Below, piece after piece: positions 23,347-31,571 of a stretch of DNA of 31,970 nucleotides. The notes beneath the pieces were generated by a model. It saw only the letters and a program-made list of their open reading frames with translations, was not told the origin of the DNA and made no database searches. The stretch is from CAZSIA01 sp045126355 (GTDB lineage: Bacteria; Bacillota_I; Bacilli_A; Acholeplasmatales; Anaeroplasmataceae). The stretch is taken from positions 1 through 31,970 of the forward strand of contig JBGVOE010000118.1 of the NCBI GenBank assembly GCA_045126355.1, given 5' to 3'. Position 1 is the stretch's first letter; each line of letters begins with the position of its first letter. The position numbers were made by a program, and so were the translations under genes.

Positions 23347-23540
23347 GTAATTTCAACATTAAATGTTTCCGCTATTAAATTAATGATGTACAAGTTATAT
23401 GTACCATTTGTCTCAAGTCTACGAACTTGGCGCTCGCTATAACCTAAAATAGTGGCCATATCCTCTTGCGTCATAAAATTTTTTAAACGTAATTGTTTAA
23501 TGTTTTGGGCGATTCTTAGTGAATCAATTGTCTTTTCCAT
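23322..23540 (-). CDS. XRE-family helix-turn-helix regulator (small)
   Basis: A 72-residue protein that is essentially one Cro/C1-type HTH domain: helices around IAQNIKQLRLKNFMTQEDMA, then ILGYSERQVRRLETN as the turn and recognition helix, and LYIINLIAETFNVEITDILF. There is no extra sensor domain, as in short chromosomal or phage-type regulators. A strong AGGAGGAGG ribosome-binding site precedes the ATG. It has its own promoter with a leader of about 108 bases. It stands directly upstream of, and on the same strand as, the large noncoding RNA, with a terminator between. Confidence 0.88.
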   Translation of the reverse strand: MEKTIDSLRIAQNIKQLRLKNFMTQEDMATILGYSERQVRRLETNGTYNLYIINLIAETFNVEITDILFGMS

Positions 23541-23654
23541 AATATATGCCTCCTCCTAAAATCAATCACTAATTTCTTCTTTAATACAAACTTTCGTTTT
23601 TAATAAAAATATATATAATTGAGGCACCCTTCTTATTTAGAAAAGACAGTAAGT

Positions 23655-23683
23655 ATAATAGCATTTTTTCTTTTTATATGCAA
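23655..23683 (-). promoter_or_regulatory. Promoter of the XRE regulator
   Basis: On the minus strand TTGCAT (23678-23683) and TATTAT (23655-23660) are 17 bases apart, and TGC before the -10 box makes it extended. An AAGACA half-site resembling the dyad at 23293-23309 lies just downstream on the plus strand (23643-23648). Confidence 0.6.
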
Positions 23684-23696
23684 TATTTAGCAAAAA

Positions 23697-23705
23697 TTAT
23701 CCACA
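23697..23705 (+). promoter_or_regulatory. Single consensus DnaA box
   Basis: TTATCCACA matches the DnaA box consensus exactly. It lies between the divergent promoters of the XRE gene and ecfA1. Only one box was noticed, so this is not an origin. Confidence 0.4.
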
Positions 23706-23735
23706 AATTTTATATATAAAATTTTATATATGTGT

Positions 23736-23741
23736 TATAAT
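23736..23741 (+). promoter_or_regulatory. Extended -10 promoter of the ecf operon
   Basis: TATAAT preceded by TGT (extended -10) lies 26 bases before the ecfA1 start; the -35 region is only AT-rich. Confidence 0.65.
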
Positions 23742-23767
23742 AAGTAAGATAGGGAAGTGTGCGATAT

Positions 23768-24580
23768 ATGATTGAATTAAAGAATTTATGTTACTCATAT
23801 AGTGAAAACGAAGCTTTAGCTATCAATGATATTTCTTTAACTATTAAAGAGGGAAGTTGGATTTCAATATTAGGACACAACGGAAGTGGAAAAAGTACAC
23901 TTGCGAAGTTACTTGTTGGATTATTAGAGCCTTCTAGTGGAGAAATTATGGTTGATGGAATTAAGCTTTGTGAAGATAGTGTGGGTGAAATTAGAAAGAA
24001 AATAGGAATTGTTTTTCAAAATCCTGATAACCAATTTGTAGGTGTTACTGTTAGACATGACATTGCTTTTGGACTTGAAAATAGACAAGTAGATAGAATT
24101 GTTATGGAAGAAGCTGTTTCATCTTGTGCACAAAAAGTTGGTATGGGAGCCTTCTTAGAAAGAGAACCATATAAACTAAGTGGTGGAGAAAAACAAAGAG
24201 TCGCTATTGCTGGAATTTTAGCCCTTGATTCAAAATATATTATTTTTGATGAAGCTACTTCAATGTTAGACCCTGATGGTGTTAGGGATGTAATTAACCT
24301 TATCAAAGAATTAAGAATGAATACGAATAAGACAATTATAACAATTACTCATGATTTAGAACTTGCTAGAAAAAGTGATGAGGTGTTTGTTTTTAAAAAA
24401 GGACAAATAACTGCTTCTGGTAAGCCTGAAGATATTTTTAAAATGGAAAATATTTTAACTGATTCTAATTTACAAATACCTTTAGAATTACAACTTTATA
24501 AAGAAGTATGTGATGATGAAATACTAAAAAAAGATAAACAATTAATCGAGGCACTATGGCAATTAGGTTTAATGAAGTAA
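23768..24580 (+). CDS. ecfA1: ECF transporter ATPase EcfA1
   Basis: First ATPase of the shared energising module of energy-coupling-factor vitamin and metal importers. Walker A is GHNGSGKST, the Q-loop FQNPDNQFVG, the signature LSGGEKQRVAIAG, Walker B YIIFDEATSMLDPDG and the H-loop ITHDLEL. The frame also has a GTG at 23759, but the ATG at 23768 gives the family N-terminus MIELKNLCYSYS and a better distance from AGGGAAG, so it is preferred (270 residues). It overlaps ecfA2 by 25 bases. Substrate-binding S components are encoded elsewhere. Confidence 0.94.
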   Translation: MIELKNLCYSYSENEALAINDISLTIKEGSWISILGHNGSGKSTLAKLLVGLLEPSSGEIMVDGIKLCEDSVGEIRKKIGIVFQNPDNQFVGVTVRHDIAFGLENRQVDRIVMEEAVSSCAQKVGMGAFLEREPYKLSGGEKQRVAIAGILALDSKYIIFDEATSMLDPDGVRDVINLIKELRMNTNKTIITITHDLELARKSDEVFVFKKGQITASGKPEDIFKMENILTDSNLQIPLELQLYKEVCDDEILKKDKQLIEALWQLGLMK

Positions 24581-25416
24581 GTTATTACTACGAAAAGAAA
24601 AAGAAAAATGAAGTTGCACCTGCGGCAATTAAAGATATAAATCTTAGTATTTCAGAAACTAGTGAGTTTGTTACAATTGTTGGTCATACCGGTAGTGGTA
24701 AGAGTACACTTATTCAACATATCAACGGATTAATTTTACCTACTAAAGGTGAAGTTATGATTGGTGATATTAGCTTATCAAAGAAAAATAAAAAGTTAAA
24801 ATTAAAACCTATTAGAAAAAGAATAGGGTTTGTATTTCAGTTTCCTGAATATCAATTGTTTGAAGAAACAGTTTTAAAAGATATTATTTATGGACCTAAA
24901 AACTTTGGTCTTTCACATGAGGAAGCAGTAAGAGAAGCAAGAAGAATTGCGAAAGAATTAAATATTGAGGCTATCTTAGATAAATCTCCATTTAATATAA
25001 GTGGAGGACAAATGCGTAAAGTTGCTATTGCTGGAATTTTAGCGTATAATCCTGACATCTTATTATTAGATGAACCTACTAGAGGACTTGATCCTTTAGG
25101 AGCTAAAGAGATTATGGAATTCTTTAAAAGTCTTCAAAAAGAGTCAAATAAAACTATTATAATGATTACTCATGATATGGATTTAGTATATGAGTATTCA
25201 ACAAGAGTAATTGTTATGGATAAAGGTGAGGTTGCTTTTGATGGAGATAAAGAAGAATTATTTAAAGGTGAATATGAAAAGTATCATTTAACTAAACCTA
25301 CAATTTTAAGAACAATTGATTATATTAACGAACATACAAATCATAAAATTAGTTATCATAATTATTGTTTAGAAGATTTATTAAAATCATTAAAGGATGG
25401 TGATTTTAATGAATAA
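24556..25416 (+). CDS. ecfA2: ECF transporter ATPase EcfA2
   Basis: Second ATPase of the ECF module, forming a heterodimer with EcfA1. It has 286 residues. Walker A is GHTGSGKST (about 43-51), the Q-loop FQFPEYQLFEETV (the FPE form is typical of EcfA2), the signature ISGGQMRKVAIAG, Walker B ILLLDEPTRGLDPLG and the H-loop MITHDMDLV. It overlaps ecfA1 by 25 bases and is overlapped by ecfT, so all three are coupled. Confidence 0.95.
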   Translation: MAIRFNEVSYYYEKKKKNEVAPAAIKDINLSISETSEFVTIVGHTGSGKSTLIQHINGLILPTKGEVMIGDISLSKKNKKLKLKPIRKRIGFVFQFPEYQLFEETVLKDIIYGPKNFGLSHEEAVREARRIAKELNIEAILDKSPFNISGGQMRKVAIAGILAYNPDILLLDEPTRGLDPLGAKEIMEFFKSLQKESNKTIIMITHDMDLVYEYSTRVIVMDKGEVAFDGDKEELFKGEYEKYHLTKPTILRTIDYINEHTNHKISYHNYCLEDLLKSLKDGDFNE

Positions 25417-26395
25417 TTTCAATATTACATTAGGTCAATATGTAAAAGGAAATTCTTATTTACATAAATTAGATCCAAGACTTAAAATAGTTTCAACACT
25501 TATTTTAATGGTTTCAATATTCTTGATTCCAGCTGATAATTTAAATAATCTTTATGTATTATTAGGGTTTTTAGGATTATTTTTAATAATACTTTTAACT
25601 AGTAAAATTAGTTTGATTGCAGTTTTAAAAGGATTACAACCTATTATCTTTATTGGTGTATTTACATTTGTACTGCAACTTATCTATAACCAAAGTGGTA
25701 CAGTTATCCAAGATGTAGTATTTAATTTCTCTTGGGCTAGTATATTGATTGCTATTGGAGTAATTATCCTTTGGTGTTTAACTAAGAAGTTTATCCCATT
25801 TAAATTGTTATATACAATTATAATGTTAGTAGGAGTATTATTAGTTTTTGCCTTAGTTAACACGAATTTTGACTTTGCTAATTTAAATTTAGTAATATAT
25901 AGTGATGGTTTATTAAAAGGATCATTCTTCTTATTACGTATTATTTTAGTTATCTTCTTATCAACATTATTAACTGTTTCAACTTCAACAACAGATATTA
26001 ATTTAGGGTTAGAATGGGTACTTCATCCACTATCTTTTATTAAGATTCCTGTTAGCGAAATAGCAATGATGTTTTCATTAACATTACGTTTTATTCCAAC
26101 ACTTTTAATTGAGACTAATAAGATTATGAAAGCTCAAGCATCACGTGGTATTGACTTTAATGAAGGTTCATTTGTTGAAAAAGTTAGGCAAGTTGTTACA
26201 TTACTAATCCCAATGTTTTTCATTTCAATCACTAGAGCGGAAGACTTAGCTAATGCGATGGAAACTAGAGGATATGTAATTGGCGGAAAGAGAACTAATA
26301 TTGATGAACTTAAATTTAGATGGAAAGATTTAATAGCGTTTTTGGTTGTACTATCAATTTTAACAATGTCTATTTTATTAATGGTGGGCTTATGA
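25409..26395 (+). CDS. ecfT: ECF transporter transmembrane component EcfT (long form)
   Basis: Membrane scaffold that couples the EcfA1A2 ATPases to S components. Coupling-helix motifs QASRGIDF and AMETRGYV are clear near the C-terminus. The start at 25409 (328 residues) is preferred to the ATG at 25397, which touches its AAAGG; GGATGGTGA serves the later one. Family members usually have about 265 residues. The extra length is a hydrophobic block around LIAIGVIILWCLTKKF and LLYTIIMLVGVLLVFALV, probably two added membrane helices. The stop overlaps the truA start by 4 bases. Confidence 0.92.
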   Translation: MNNFNITLGQYVKGNSYLHKLDPRLKIVSTLILMVSIFLIPADNLNNLYVLLGFLGLFLIILLTSKISLIAVLKGLQPIIFIGVFTFVLQLIYNQSGTVIQDVVFNFSWASILIAIGVIILWCLTKKFIPFKLLYTIIMLVGVLLVFALVNTNFDFANLNLVIYSDGLLKGSFFLLRIILVIFLSTLLTVSTSTTDINLGLEWVLHPLSFIKIPVSEIAMMFSLTLRFIPTLLIETNKIMKAQASRGIDFNEGSFVEKVRQVVTLLIPMFFISITRAEDLANAMETRGYVIGGKRTNIDELKFRWKDLIAFLVVLSILTMSILLMVGL

Positions 26396-27120
26396 GAATA
26401 AAGTTAACTGTTAGCTATGATGGAAGTAGATACTTTGGTTTTCAACATCAAAATGACGTATTAAATATTGAAGATATTATCTTAGCGGCTATTAAGAAGA
26501 TTGATAGTAGTGTGGATAAGATTTATGGAAGTGGTAGAACGGATCGATACGTTCACGCAAAAGGACAAGTTATTCACTTCGATAGTGAAAAAGAAATTTT
26601 AGAGTATAAATGGATTCAAGCCATTAATACATTTTTACCAGATGATATTATGGTAGTTAACTGTGAATATGTATCTAATGATTTTCACGCTCGATATAGC
26701 GCGGTTAAGAAAGAATATCGTTATTATATAAGACATAAAAGTTTTGATTTATTTTATCGTAATTATGCTGAATATATTCCTAATATCGATATTGATAAAT
26801 TAAAAAAGAATATTAAGAGATTAGAAGGTAGTCATGATTTTAGAGGCTTTTGTAGTGCAAAAATTGCCAAAGAAAAATCGACTATTAAACAAATATTTAC
26901 CGCAGAAGTTATAGAACATGATGAGTTTTTAGAATTGATTTTTATTGGTGATGGATTTTTAAAGTATCAAATTAGAACAATGGTTGGGACTTTAATTGAT
27001 ATTGCCACAGGAAGAAAAGATGAAAGTATTATTAATGAAATATTTGAAAGTAAAAATCCTGAAAAAACAAATCGTGTTTTAACAGGAAAGGGTTTATATT
27101 TAATTAGTGTAACTTATTAG
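26392..27120 (+). CDS. truA: tRNA pseudouridine(38-40) synthase TruA
   Basis: Isomerises uridines 38-40 in the tRNA anticodon arm. The start at 26392 (ATGA overlap with the ecfT stop) gives 242 residues beginning MRIKLTVSYDGSRYFGFQHQ, matching the family; the frame is open further upstream. The catalytic Asp51 lies in GSGRTDRYVHAKGQV, with Tyr where most family members have Gly. RYSAVKKEYRYYI and FLKYQIRTMVGTLIDI are further family motifs. Position after ecfT is as in Bacillus. Confidence 0.95.
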   Translation: MRIKLTVSYDGSRYFGFQHQNDVLNIEDIILAAIKKIDSSVDKIYGSGRTDRYVHAKGQVIHFDSEKEILEYKWIQAINTFLPDDIMVVNCEYVSNDFHARYSAVKKEYRYYIRHKSFDLFYRNYAEYIPNIDIDKLKKNIKRLEGSHDFRGFCSAKIAKEKSTIKQIFTAEVIEHDEFLELIFIGDGFLKYQIRTMVGTLIDIATGRKDESIINEIFESKNPEKTNRVLTGKGLYLISVTY

Positions 27121-27133
27121 GAGGTTTTAATAA

Positions 27134-27745
27134 ATGAAAGGGTTGTTTATTTCATTTGAAGGTGGAGAAGGTAGTGGAAAATCTTCTGCGATTAATGTTG
27201 TTAAAGGAAAGTTAGAAGCAGATGGTTATAAAGTTGTCGTTACACGTGAACCAGGTGGTATAAGTGTAAGTGAACAAATTCGTGATGTTATCTTAGCTGT
27301 TGATAACAAAATGAGTAAAGAAACAGAAGCATTACTTTATGCCGCTAGTAGAACTGAACATTTATATAGAAAAGTTATACCTTTAGTTAATGATGGTTAT
27401 ATTGTTATTTCCGATAGATATATTGATTCATCTTTAGCTTATCAAGGATATGCTAGAGGTATTGGTATTGAAAAAGTGTTAGAAATCAATATGTTTGCTA
27501 AAGAATATTTACCAAAAGTAACATACTTCTTTGATGTTAGACCAGAAGTAGGTTTAGCTAGAATTGTAGGAAGAGATAAAATTGATAGATTAGATTTAGA
27601 AGGATTTGATTTCCATCAAAAAGTCTACGATGGATATAAAGAGGTATGTAAGTTATATCCAAATCGTATAAAAGTTATTAATGGTGAAAGACCGATTGAA
27701 TTAATTATTGAAGATGTTTATAACGACATTAAAAAATATTTATAG
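27134..27745 (+). CDS. tmk: Thymidylate kinase
   Basis: Phosphorylates dTMP to dTDP for DNA synthesis. It has 203 residues. The P-loop is FEGGEGSGKSS (8-18), followed by TREPGG, the DR motif ISDRYIDSSLAYQGYARG and the C-terminal region after a short LID. AGGAGG precedes the ATG, 13 bases after truA. In Bacillus tmk heads the holB-yaaT-yabA-yabB-rsmI run, which begins here. Confidence 0.96.
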   Translation: MKGLFISFEGGEGSGKSSAINVVKGKLEADGYKVVVTREPGGISVSEQIRDVILAVDNKMSKETEALLYAASRTEHLYRKVIPLVNDGYIVISDRYIDSSLAYQGYARGIGIEKVLEINMFAKEYLPKVTYFFDVRPEVGLARIVGRDKIDRLDLEGFDFHQKVYDGYKEVCKLYPNRIKVINGERPIELIIEDVYNDIKKYL

Positions 27746-27754
27746 GAGGTAAAT

Positions 27755-28723
27755 ATGTACGCGACACTTAAAAAGGCTCAACCTAATGCCTTAAGAATAT
27801 TAGAAAATAGTATTAAAAATAATCGTTTGAGCCATGCGTATTTATTTACTGGTCCAAACGGAACTTATAAAAAAGAAATGGCTTATCATTTAGCGATGAT
27901 GTTATATTGTAAGGAGGATGTTCCTTGTTATAAATGTCCAAGTTGCTTAGCTATTTTAGAGAATAGACACTTAAACGTTCATTATATTGAACCATTTGGT
28001 CAAAGCATTAAAAAGGAGCAAATTATAGCCTTACAAGAAGAATTTTCTAAGACATCACTATTAGATGGTCCTCGAATTTATATAATAAATGAAGCTGAGA
28101 CTATGAGTACTAGTGCAGCTAACTCATTACTTAAATTTATTGAAGAACCTACTGGTGAAACATATGGTATTTTGATTTCTGAACATAAAGAAAATCTATT
28201 ATCAACTATTATTTCAAGAAGTATGGTTATTAATTTTAAGGAACTAGATAAAAAGTTTTTAAAAGAACAATTACAGAGAGAAGAAGTTTCACCTTTAATC
28301 CTAAATTCGCTTTGTTATTTAACTAGTAATTTAGATGAGGCAATGGAACTTTCTACGGATGAATCATTTGTTAAGATATGTTCTATCTTTGAAAAATTTA
28401 TATCTGATTTAAAAGATAGAAAGAGTGTAAGTTTATTTTATAAAGCAAATTTAGAGGTTTTAGGTAATAAAGAAAAACTTAAACTATTCTTAAGACTATT
28501 AGAAGCATTTTTTAGAGACTTATACGAATATCGTGTTTTAAATAATGTTTTAGTTTTTGATAGTTTGACAGAGGTTATAAAGACAATTTCAGATCATTAT
28601 GATAAAGATGATTTGTTGAAATATTTATTTGAAATATTAGAACTTATTAAGAAAATAGGTTATAATGTTAACATGAGTTTATTAATGAATCAATTTTTAA
28701 TTGATTTAAATGGAGGAATTTAG
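27755..28723 (+). CDS. holB: DNA polymerase III delta' subunit
   Basis: Clamp-loader subunit of the replisome. It has 322 residues. The AAA+ core shows LSHAYLFTGPNGTYKKEMA (a degenerate P-loop, usual for delta'), the zinc module C52-x5-C58-x2-C61-x2-C64, and NEAETMSTSAANSLLKFIEE as Walker B/sensor. The arginine-finger region reads IISRSMVINF, with Ser where the usual SRC motif has Cys. AGGAGG precedes the ATG. Confidence 0.93.
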   Translation: MYATLKKAQPNALRILENSIKNNRLSHAYLFTGPNGTYKKEMAYHLAMMLYCKEDVPCYKCPSCLAILENRHLNVHYIEPFGQSIKKEQIIALQEEFSKTSLLDGPRIYIINEAETMSTSAANSLLKFIEEPTGETYGILISEHKENLLSTIISRSMVINFKELDKKFLKEQLQREEVSPLILNSLCYLTSNLDEAMELSTDESFVKICSIFEKFISDLKDRKSVSLFYKANLEVLGNKEKLKLFLRLLEAFFRDLYEYRVLNNVLVFDSLTEVIKTISDHYDKDDLLKYLFEILELIKKIGYNVNMSLLMNQFLIDLNGGI

Positions 28724-28724
28724 G

Positions 28725-29543
28725 ATGAATGTATGTCGTATACAATTCCGAAAAGTAGGAAAAAAATATTATTTTAATCCTAATGGAATAATAGTTAAAG
28801 ATCAAGATTTAGTAGTTGTAGAAACTGTTAGAGGTGTTGAAATCGGTCAAGTGGTAGGAGAGATGGTTGAATGTCCTACTGAGTTAGAAAAAGAGATTAA
28901 ACCGATTTTAAGAATAGCTACAAAAAAAGATATAGATACATTTGAACAAAATCGTAAAAATGAAGTAATCGCATTAGAAAAATGTTCAAAGCTAATTAAA
29001 AAAAATGAATTAGAAATGAAGTTACTTTATTGTGAATATACTTTAGATAGACAAAAGTTAATTATTTATTTTGAATCTGAAGAACGCGTCGATTTTAGAC
29101 AATTAGTTAAAGATCTAGCTGAAGAGTTTAGAGTTAGAATTGAATTACGTCAAGTAGGTTCTCGTGATGGCGCTAAAGTATTAGGTGGCTTAGGGCCATG
29201 TGGATTAATTGTATGTTGTAATACATTTATTGAAGAGTTTGATAATGTATCTATTAAAATGGCTAAAAATCAAAACTTAAGTTTAAACCCACAAAAGATT
29301 AGTGGAACATGTGGTAAATTATTATGCTGTATCAAATATGAAAATGAAGTATATAAAGAACTTCGTTTAAATATGCCTGATGTAAATGATATTGTGCGTT
29401 TAGAAGAAGGCGAAGGTAAAGTTTTATCTGTTGACGTTTTAAAAAGAGAATTAAAAGTTAAAATGTTTGAAGATGAAAAATTCCTTACTGTTAGTGTAAA
29501 TGATGTTAAGTCATTTAAGAGTAAAAAAAATCGTAACGAATAG
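28725..29543 (+). CDS. ricT: PSP1-domain protein YaaT (RicT)
   Basis: Regulatory iron-sulphur protein; in B. subtilis RicT acts with RicA and RicF in RNase Y-dependent mRNA maturation and in competence, sporulation and biofilm control. The start at 28725 (272 residues) is used because GGAGGA (28712-28717) is well spaced for it; the ATG at 28710 overlaps that site. The PSP1 C-terminal domain has GSRDGAKVLGGLGPCGLIVCC and SGTCGKLLCCIKYE, cysteine pairs fitting Fe-S ligation in the family. No ricA or ricF is in the window. Confidence 0.92.
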   Translation: MNVCRIQFRKVGKKYYFNPNGIIVKDQDLVVVETVRGVEIGQVVGEMVECPTELEKEIKPILRIATKKDIDTFEQNRKNEVIALEKCSKLIKKNELEMKLLYCEYTLDRQKLIIYFESEERVDFRQLVKDLAEEFRVRIELRQVGSRDGAKVLGGLGPCGLIVCCNTFIEEFDNVSIKMAKNQNLSLNPQKISGTCGKLLCCIKYENEVYKELRLNMPDVNDIVRLEEGEGKVLSVDVLKRELKVKMFEDEKFLTVSVNDVKSFKSKKNRNE

Positions 29544-29559
29544 CCTGGTGTAGTTAATA

Positions 29560-30300
29560 ATGATTGTTAAAAATGATTTATTAGGTTACGAAAAGTATAT
29601 AATTTATCAAGATACAGAATTATTTAGTTTTTCAACTGATTCAATGTTGTTAGCTGACTTTGCTACTATAAATCGTAAAACTAGAAAAATAGTAGATTTT
29701 TGTAGTGGTAATTTTCCAATTCCAATGTATTTGACTTTAAGAACTGGCGCAAGTATTGTCGGGGTTGAAATTCAAAAAGCTTCTTGTGATTTAGCTTTAA
29801 TGAGTATTAAAGAAAATGGATTAGATAATCAAATTGAAGTTTTAAATGAAAATGTAATCGGCATTCATAATAAGATGGGTGTTGACTGTTGTGATTTAGT
29901 TTTATGTAATCCTCCGTTTTTTAAAGTTAGTGAAAACTCTAATCTTAATGAACGTGAAGAGGTTAGTATTGCTAGACATGAGATTTTAATTACATTAGAA
30001 GACATTATTAAAGAAGCGGCTATTATTTTAAGACAAGGTGGATATTTTACAATGGTTCATCGTCCTGAAAGAATGGCTGAAATATTTGTTCTATTAAAGA
30101 AATATCAATTAGAACCATCTCGCTTACGTTTTGTATATCCAAAGCGTGACAAGGAAGCTAATCATATTCTAATTGAAGCGAGAAAAGGTGTTAATAAAAC
30201 ACCAAATCTTAAGATTTTGCCACCATTAATTATTTATGATGAAAATAATCAATGGACAAATGATATATTAAAAATATATAATTATAGTAAAGAGGAGTGA
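29560..30300 (+). CDS. tRNA1(Val) adenine-N6-methyltransferase-like protein (YabB/TrmN6 family)
   Basis: SAM-dependent methyltransferase; the family member TrmN6 methylates A37 of tRNA-Val. It has 246 residues. DSMLLADFA near the N-terminus, VDFCSGNFPIPMYL as the SAM-binding motif I (the usual glycine-rich loop is changed), GVEIQKASCDLAL, and the catalytic LVLCNPPFFKV (NPPF) are visible. RLRFVYPKRDKEANHILIEA is the family C-terminal segment. The ribosome-binding site is weak (CTGGTG). It corresponds in position to Bacillus yabB. Confidence 0.88.
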   Translation: MIVKNDLLGYEKYIIYQDTELFSFSTDSMLLADFATINRKTRKIVDFCSGNFPIPMYLTLRTGASIVGVEIQKASCDLALMSIKENGLDNQIEVLNENVIGIHNKMGVDCCDLVLCNPPFFKVSENSNLNEREEVSIARHEILITLEDIIKEAAIILRQGGYFTMVHRPERMAEIFVLLKKYQLEPSRLRFVYPKRDKEANHILIEARKGVNKTPNLKILPPLIIYDENNQWTNDILKIYNYSKEE

Positions 30301-30305
30301 TTTTT

Positions 30306-30713
30306 ATGTTTTTAAGCTTATTAAATCAAAAAGAAACATTAAAATTTTTAGACTTAGCCATTTATATGGTAGATATCGATGGTGAACCTACTGAAATTGA
30401 AAAAAGTATTTTAGAAAAAATGTTTAGAGAAGTAGGGTATATTGTTAATGAATATTCATTCCAATATTCTGATTCAATTGAAGAAACAGTTGAATTCTTT
30501 ATCCATTCTAACCCTATCGTAAAAAGTGTTGTATTCTTAAATTTAGTTAAGATTACTATGATTGACGATTTATATAACACAACAGAACATTTATTCTTAG
30601 AACAACTTCAAGAAAAATTTGGTATCTCACCTGAACGTAGACGTGAATTAATGAGTCTAGTATATGATGAACGCGATTTACGTGAACGTGCAGTTCGTGT
30701 TTTAAAAGGGTAA
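30306..30713 (+). CDS. TerB-like domain protein, unknown function
   Basis: A 135-residue helical protein. The pattern LLNQKETLKFLDLAIYMVDIDGEPTEIE, an acidic segment with a DG turn, then FLNLVKITMIDDLYNTTEHLFLEQLQ resembles the two-repeat TerB-like fold (first found in tellurite-resistance proteins). Many such proteins are of unknown role. The start at 30306 follows AGAGGAG by 8 bases; a GTG at 30297 is inside that site. The stop overlaps the rsmI start by one base. It occupies the place of yabC-region small genes in Bacillus but is not one of them. Confidence 0.75.
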   Translation: MFLSLLNQKETLKFLDLAIYMVDIDGEPTEIEKSILEKMFREVGYIVNEYSFQYSDSIEETVEFFIHSNPIVKSVVFLNLVKITMIDDLYNTTEHLFLEQLQEKFGISPERRRELMSLVYDERDLRERAVRVLKG

Positions 30714-31567
30714 TGAATAGACAAAAAAGCTACCTTTCTGATAGTGCTAAACTATATTTAGTAGCTACTCCGATTGGTAATTTAGCTGATATTACATATC
30801 GCGCTGTTGAAACTTTAAAAACAGTTGAGGTTTGTTTTGCTGAAGATACAAGAGTAACTAGAGTTTTATTTGAACATTATAATATTCATACAAGACTTGA
30901 ATGTTATCAAGAACATAATAAACAAACACAATATAAGGCAATTTTAAAATATCTTGAAGAAGGTATTAGTGTTGCCTTAGTTTCTGATGCAGGAATGCCA
31001 ATTATTTCTGATCCTGGTTATTATGTAGCAAAAGAAGCTATTAAAGCTGGTTTTGATGTTATTCCTATTCCAGGAGCTAGCGCGTCTTTATCTGCTTTAA
31101 TTGTATCTGGTATTACTCCACAACCTTTTACTTTTTATGGTTTTTTAGATAGTAAATCTAGTAAACGTAAAAAAGAGTTAGAAGCACTTAAAGAACACAA
31201 ACAAACACTTATCTTTTATGAAGCACCGCATAGAATCAAAGAAATGTTAGAAGATATTTTAAATGTCTTTGGTGATCGTGAGATTGCTTTAGCAAGAGAA
31301 ATTACTAAAAAATTTGAAGAAGTTATAAGAGGAAGCGTCAGTGAAGTAATTGAGGTAGCTGATACTTTAAAAGGCGAAATGGTTGTTGTTTGTAGTGGTT
31401 ATATTGAAGATAGCAACAAATATCTTAATGTTGACCCTATTAAGCAAGTAGATGAATTAATTGTTGCTGGTATTATTAAAAATGAAGCGATTAAAATGGT
31501 TGCTAAAAGATTAGGTATTACTAAGCAAGAGTTATATAAAGAATATAGCGAAAAAAAGAATAATTAA
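30713..31567 (+). CDS. rsmI: 16S rRNA 2'-O-ribose C1402 methyltransferase RsmI
   Basis: Methylates the ribose of C1402 in 16S rRNA near the P site. It has 284 residues. Motifs LYLVATPIGNLADITYRA, EDTRVTRVLFEHY, SDAGMPIISDPGYY, IPGASASLSALIVSG and YEAPHRIKEML are those of the tetrapyrrole-methylase-like RsmI family. The ATG overlaps the TerB-like stop by one base, and AAGGG lies very close, so coupling is likely. It is the last gene before the T-box promoter. Confidence 0.96.
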   Translation: MNRQKSYLSDSAKLYLVATPIGNLADITYRAVETLKTVEVCFAEDTRVTRVLFEHYNIHTRLECYQEHNKQTQYKAILKYLEEGISVALVSDAGMPIISDPGYYVAKEAIKAGFDVIPIPGASASLSALIVSGITPQPFTFYGFLDSKSSKRKKELEALKEHKQTLIFYEAPHRIKEMLEDILNVFGDREIALAREITKKFEEVIRGSVSEVIEVADTLKGEMVVVCSGYIEDSNKYLNVDPIKQVDELIVAGIIKNEAIKMVAKRLGITKQELYKEYSEKKNN

Positions 31568-31571
31568 TTTC

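Noticed and set aside
26320..26391. N-terminal extension of TruA
   Set aside because: It lies inside the ecfT coding region with no ribosome-binding site; the family begins with MRIKLTVSYDG at 26392.
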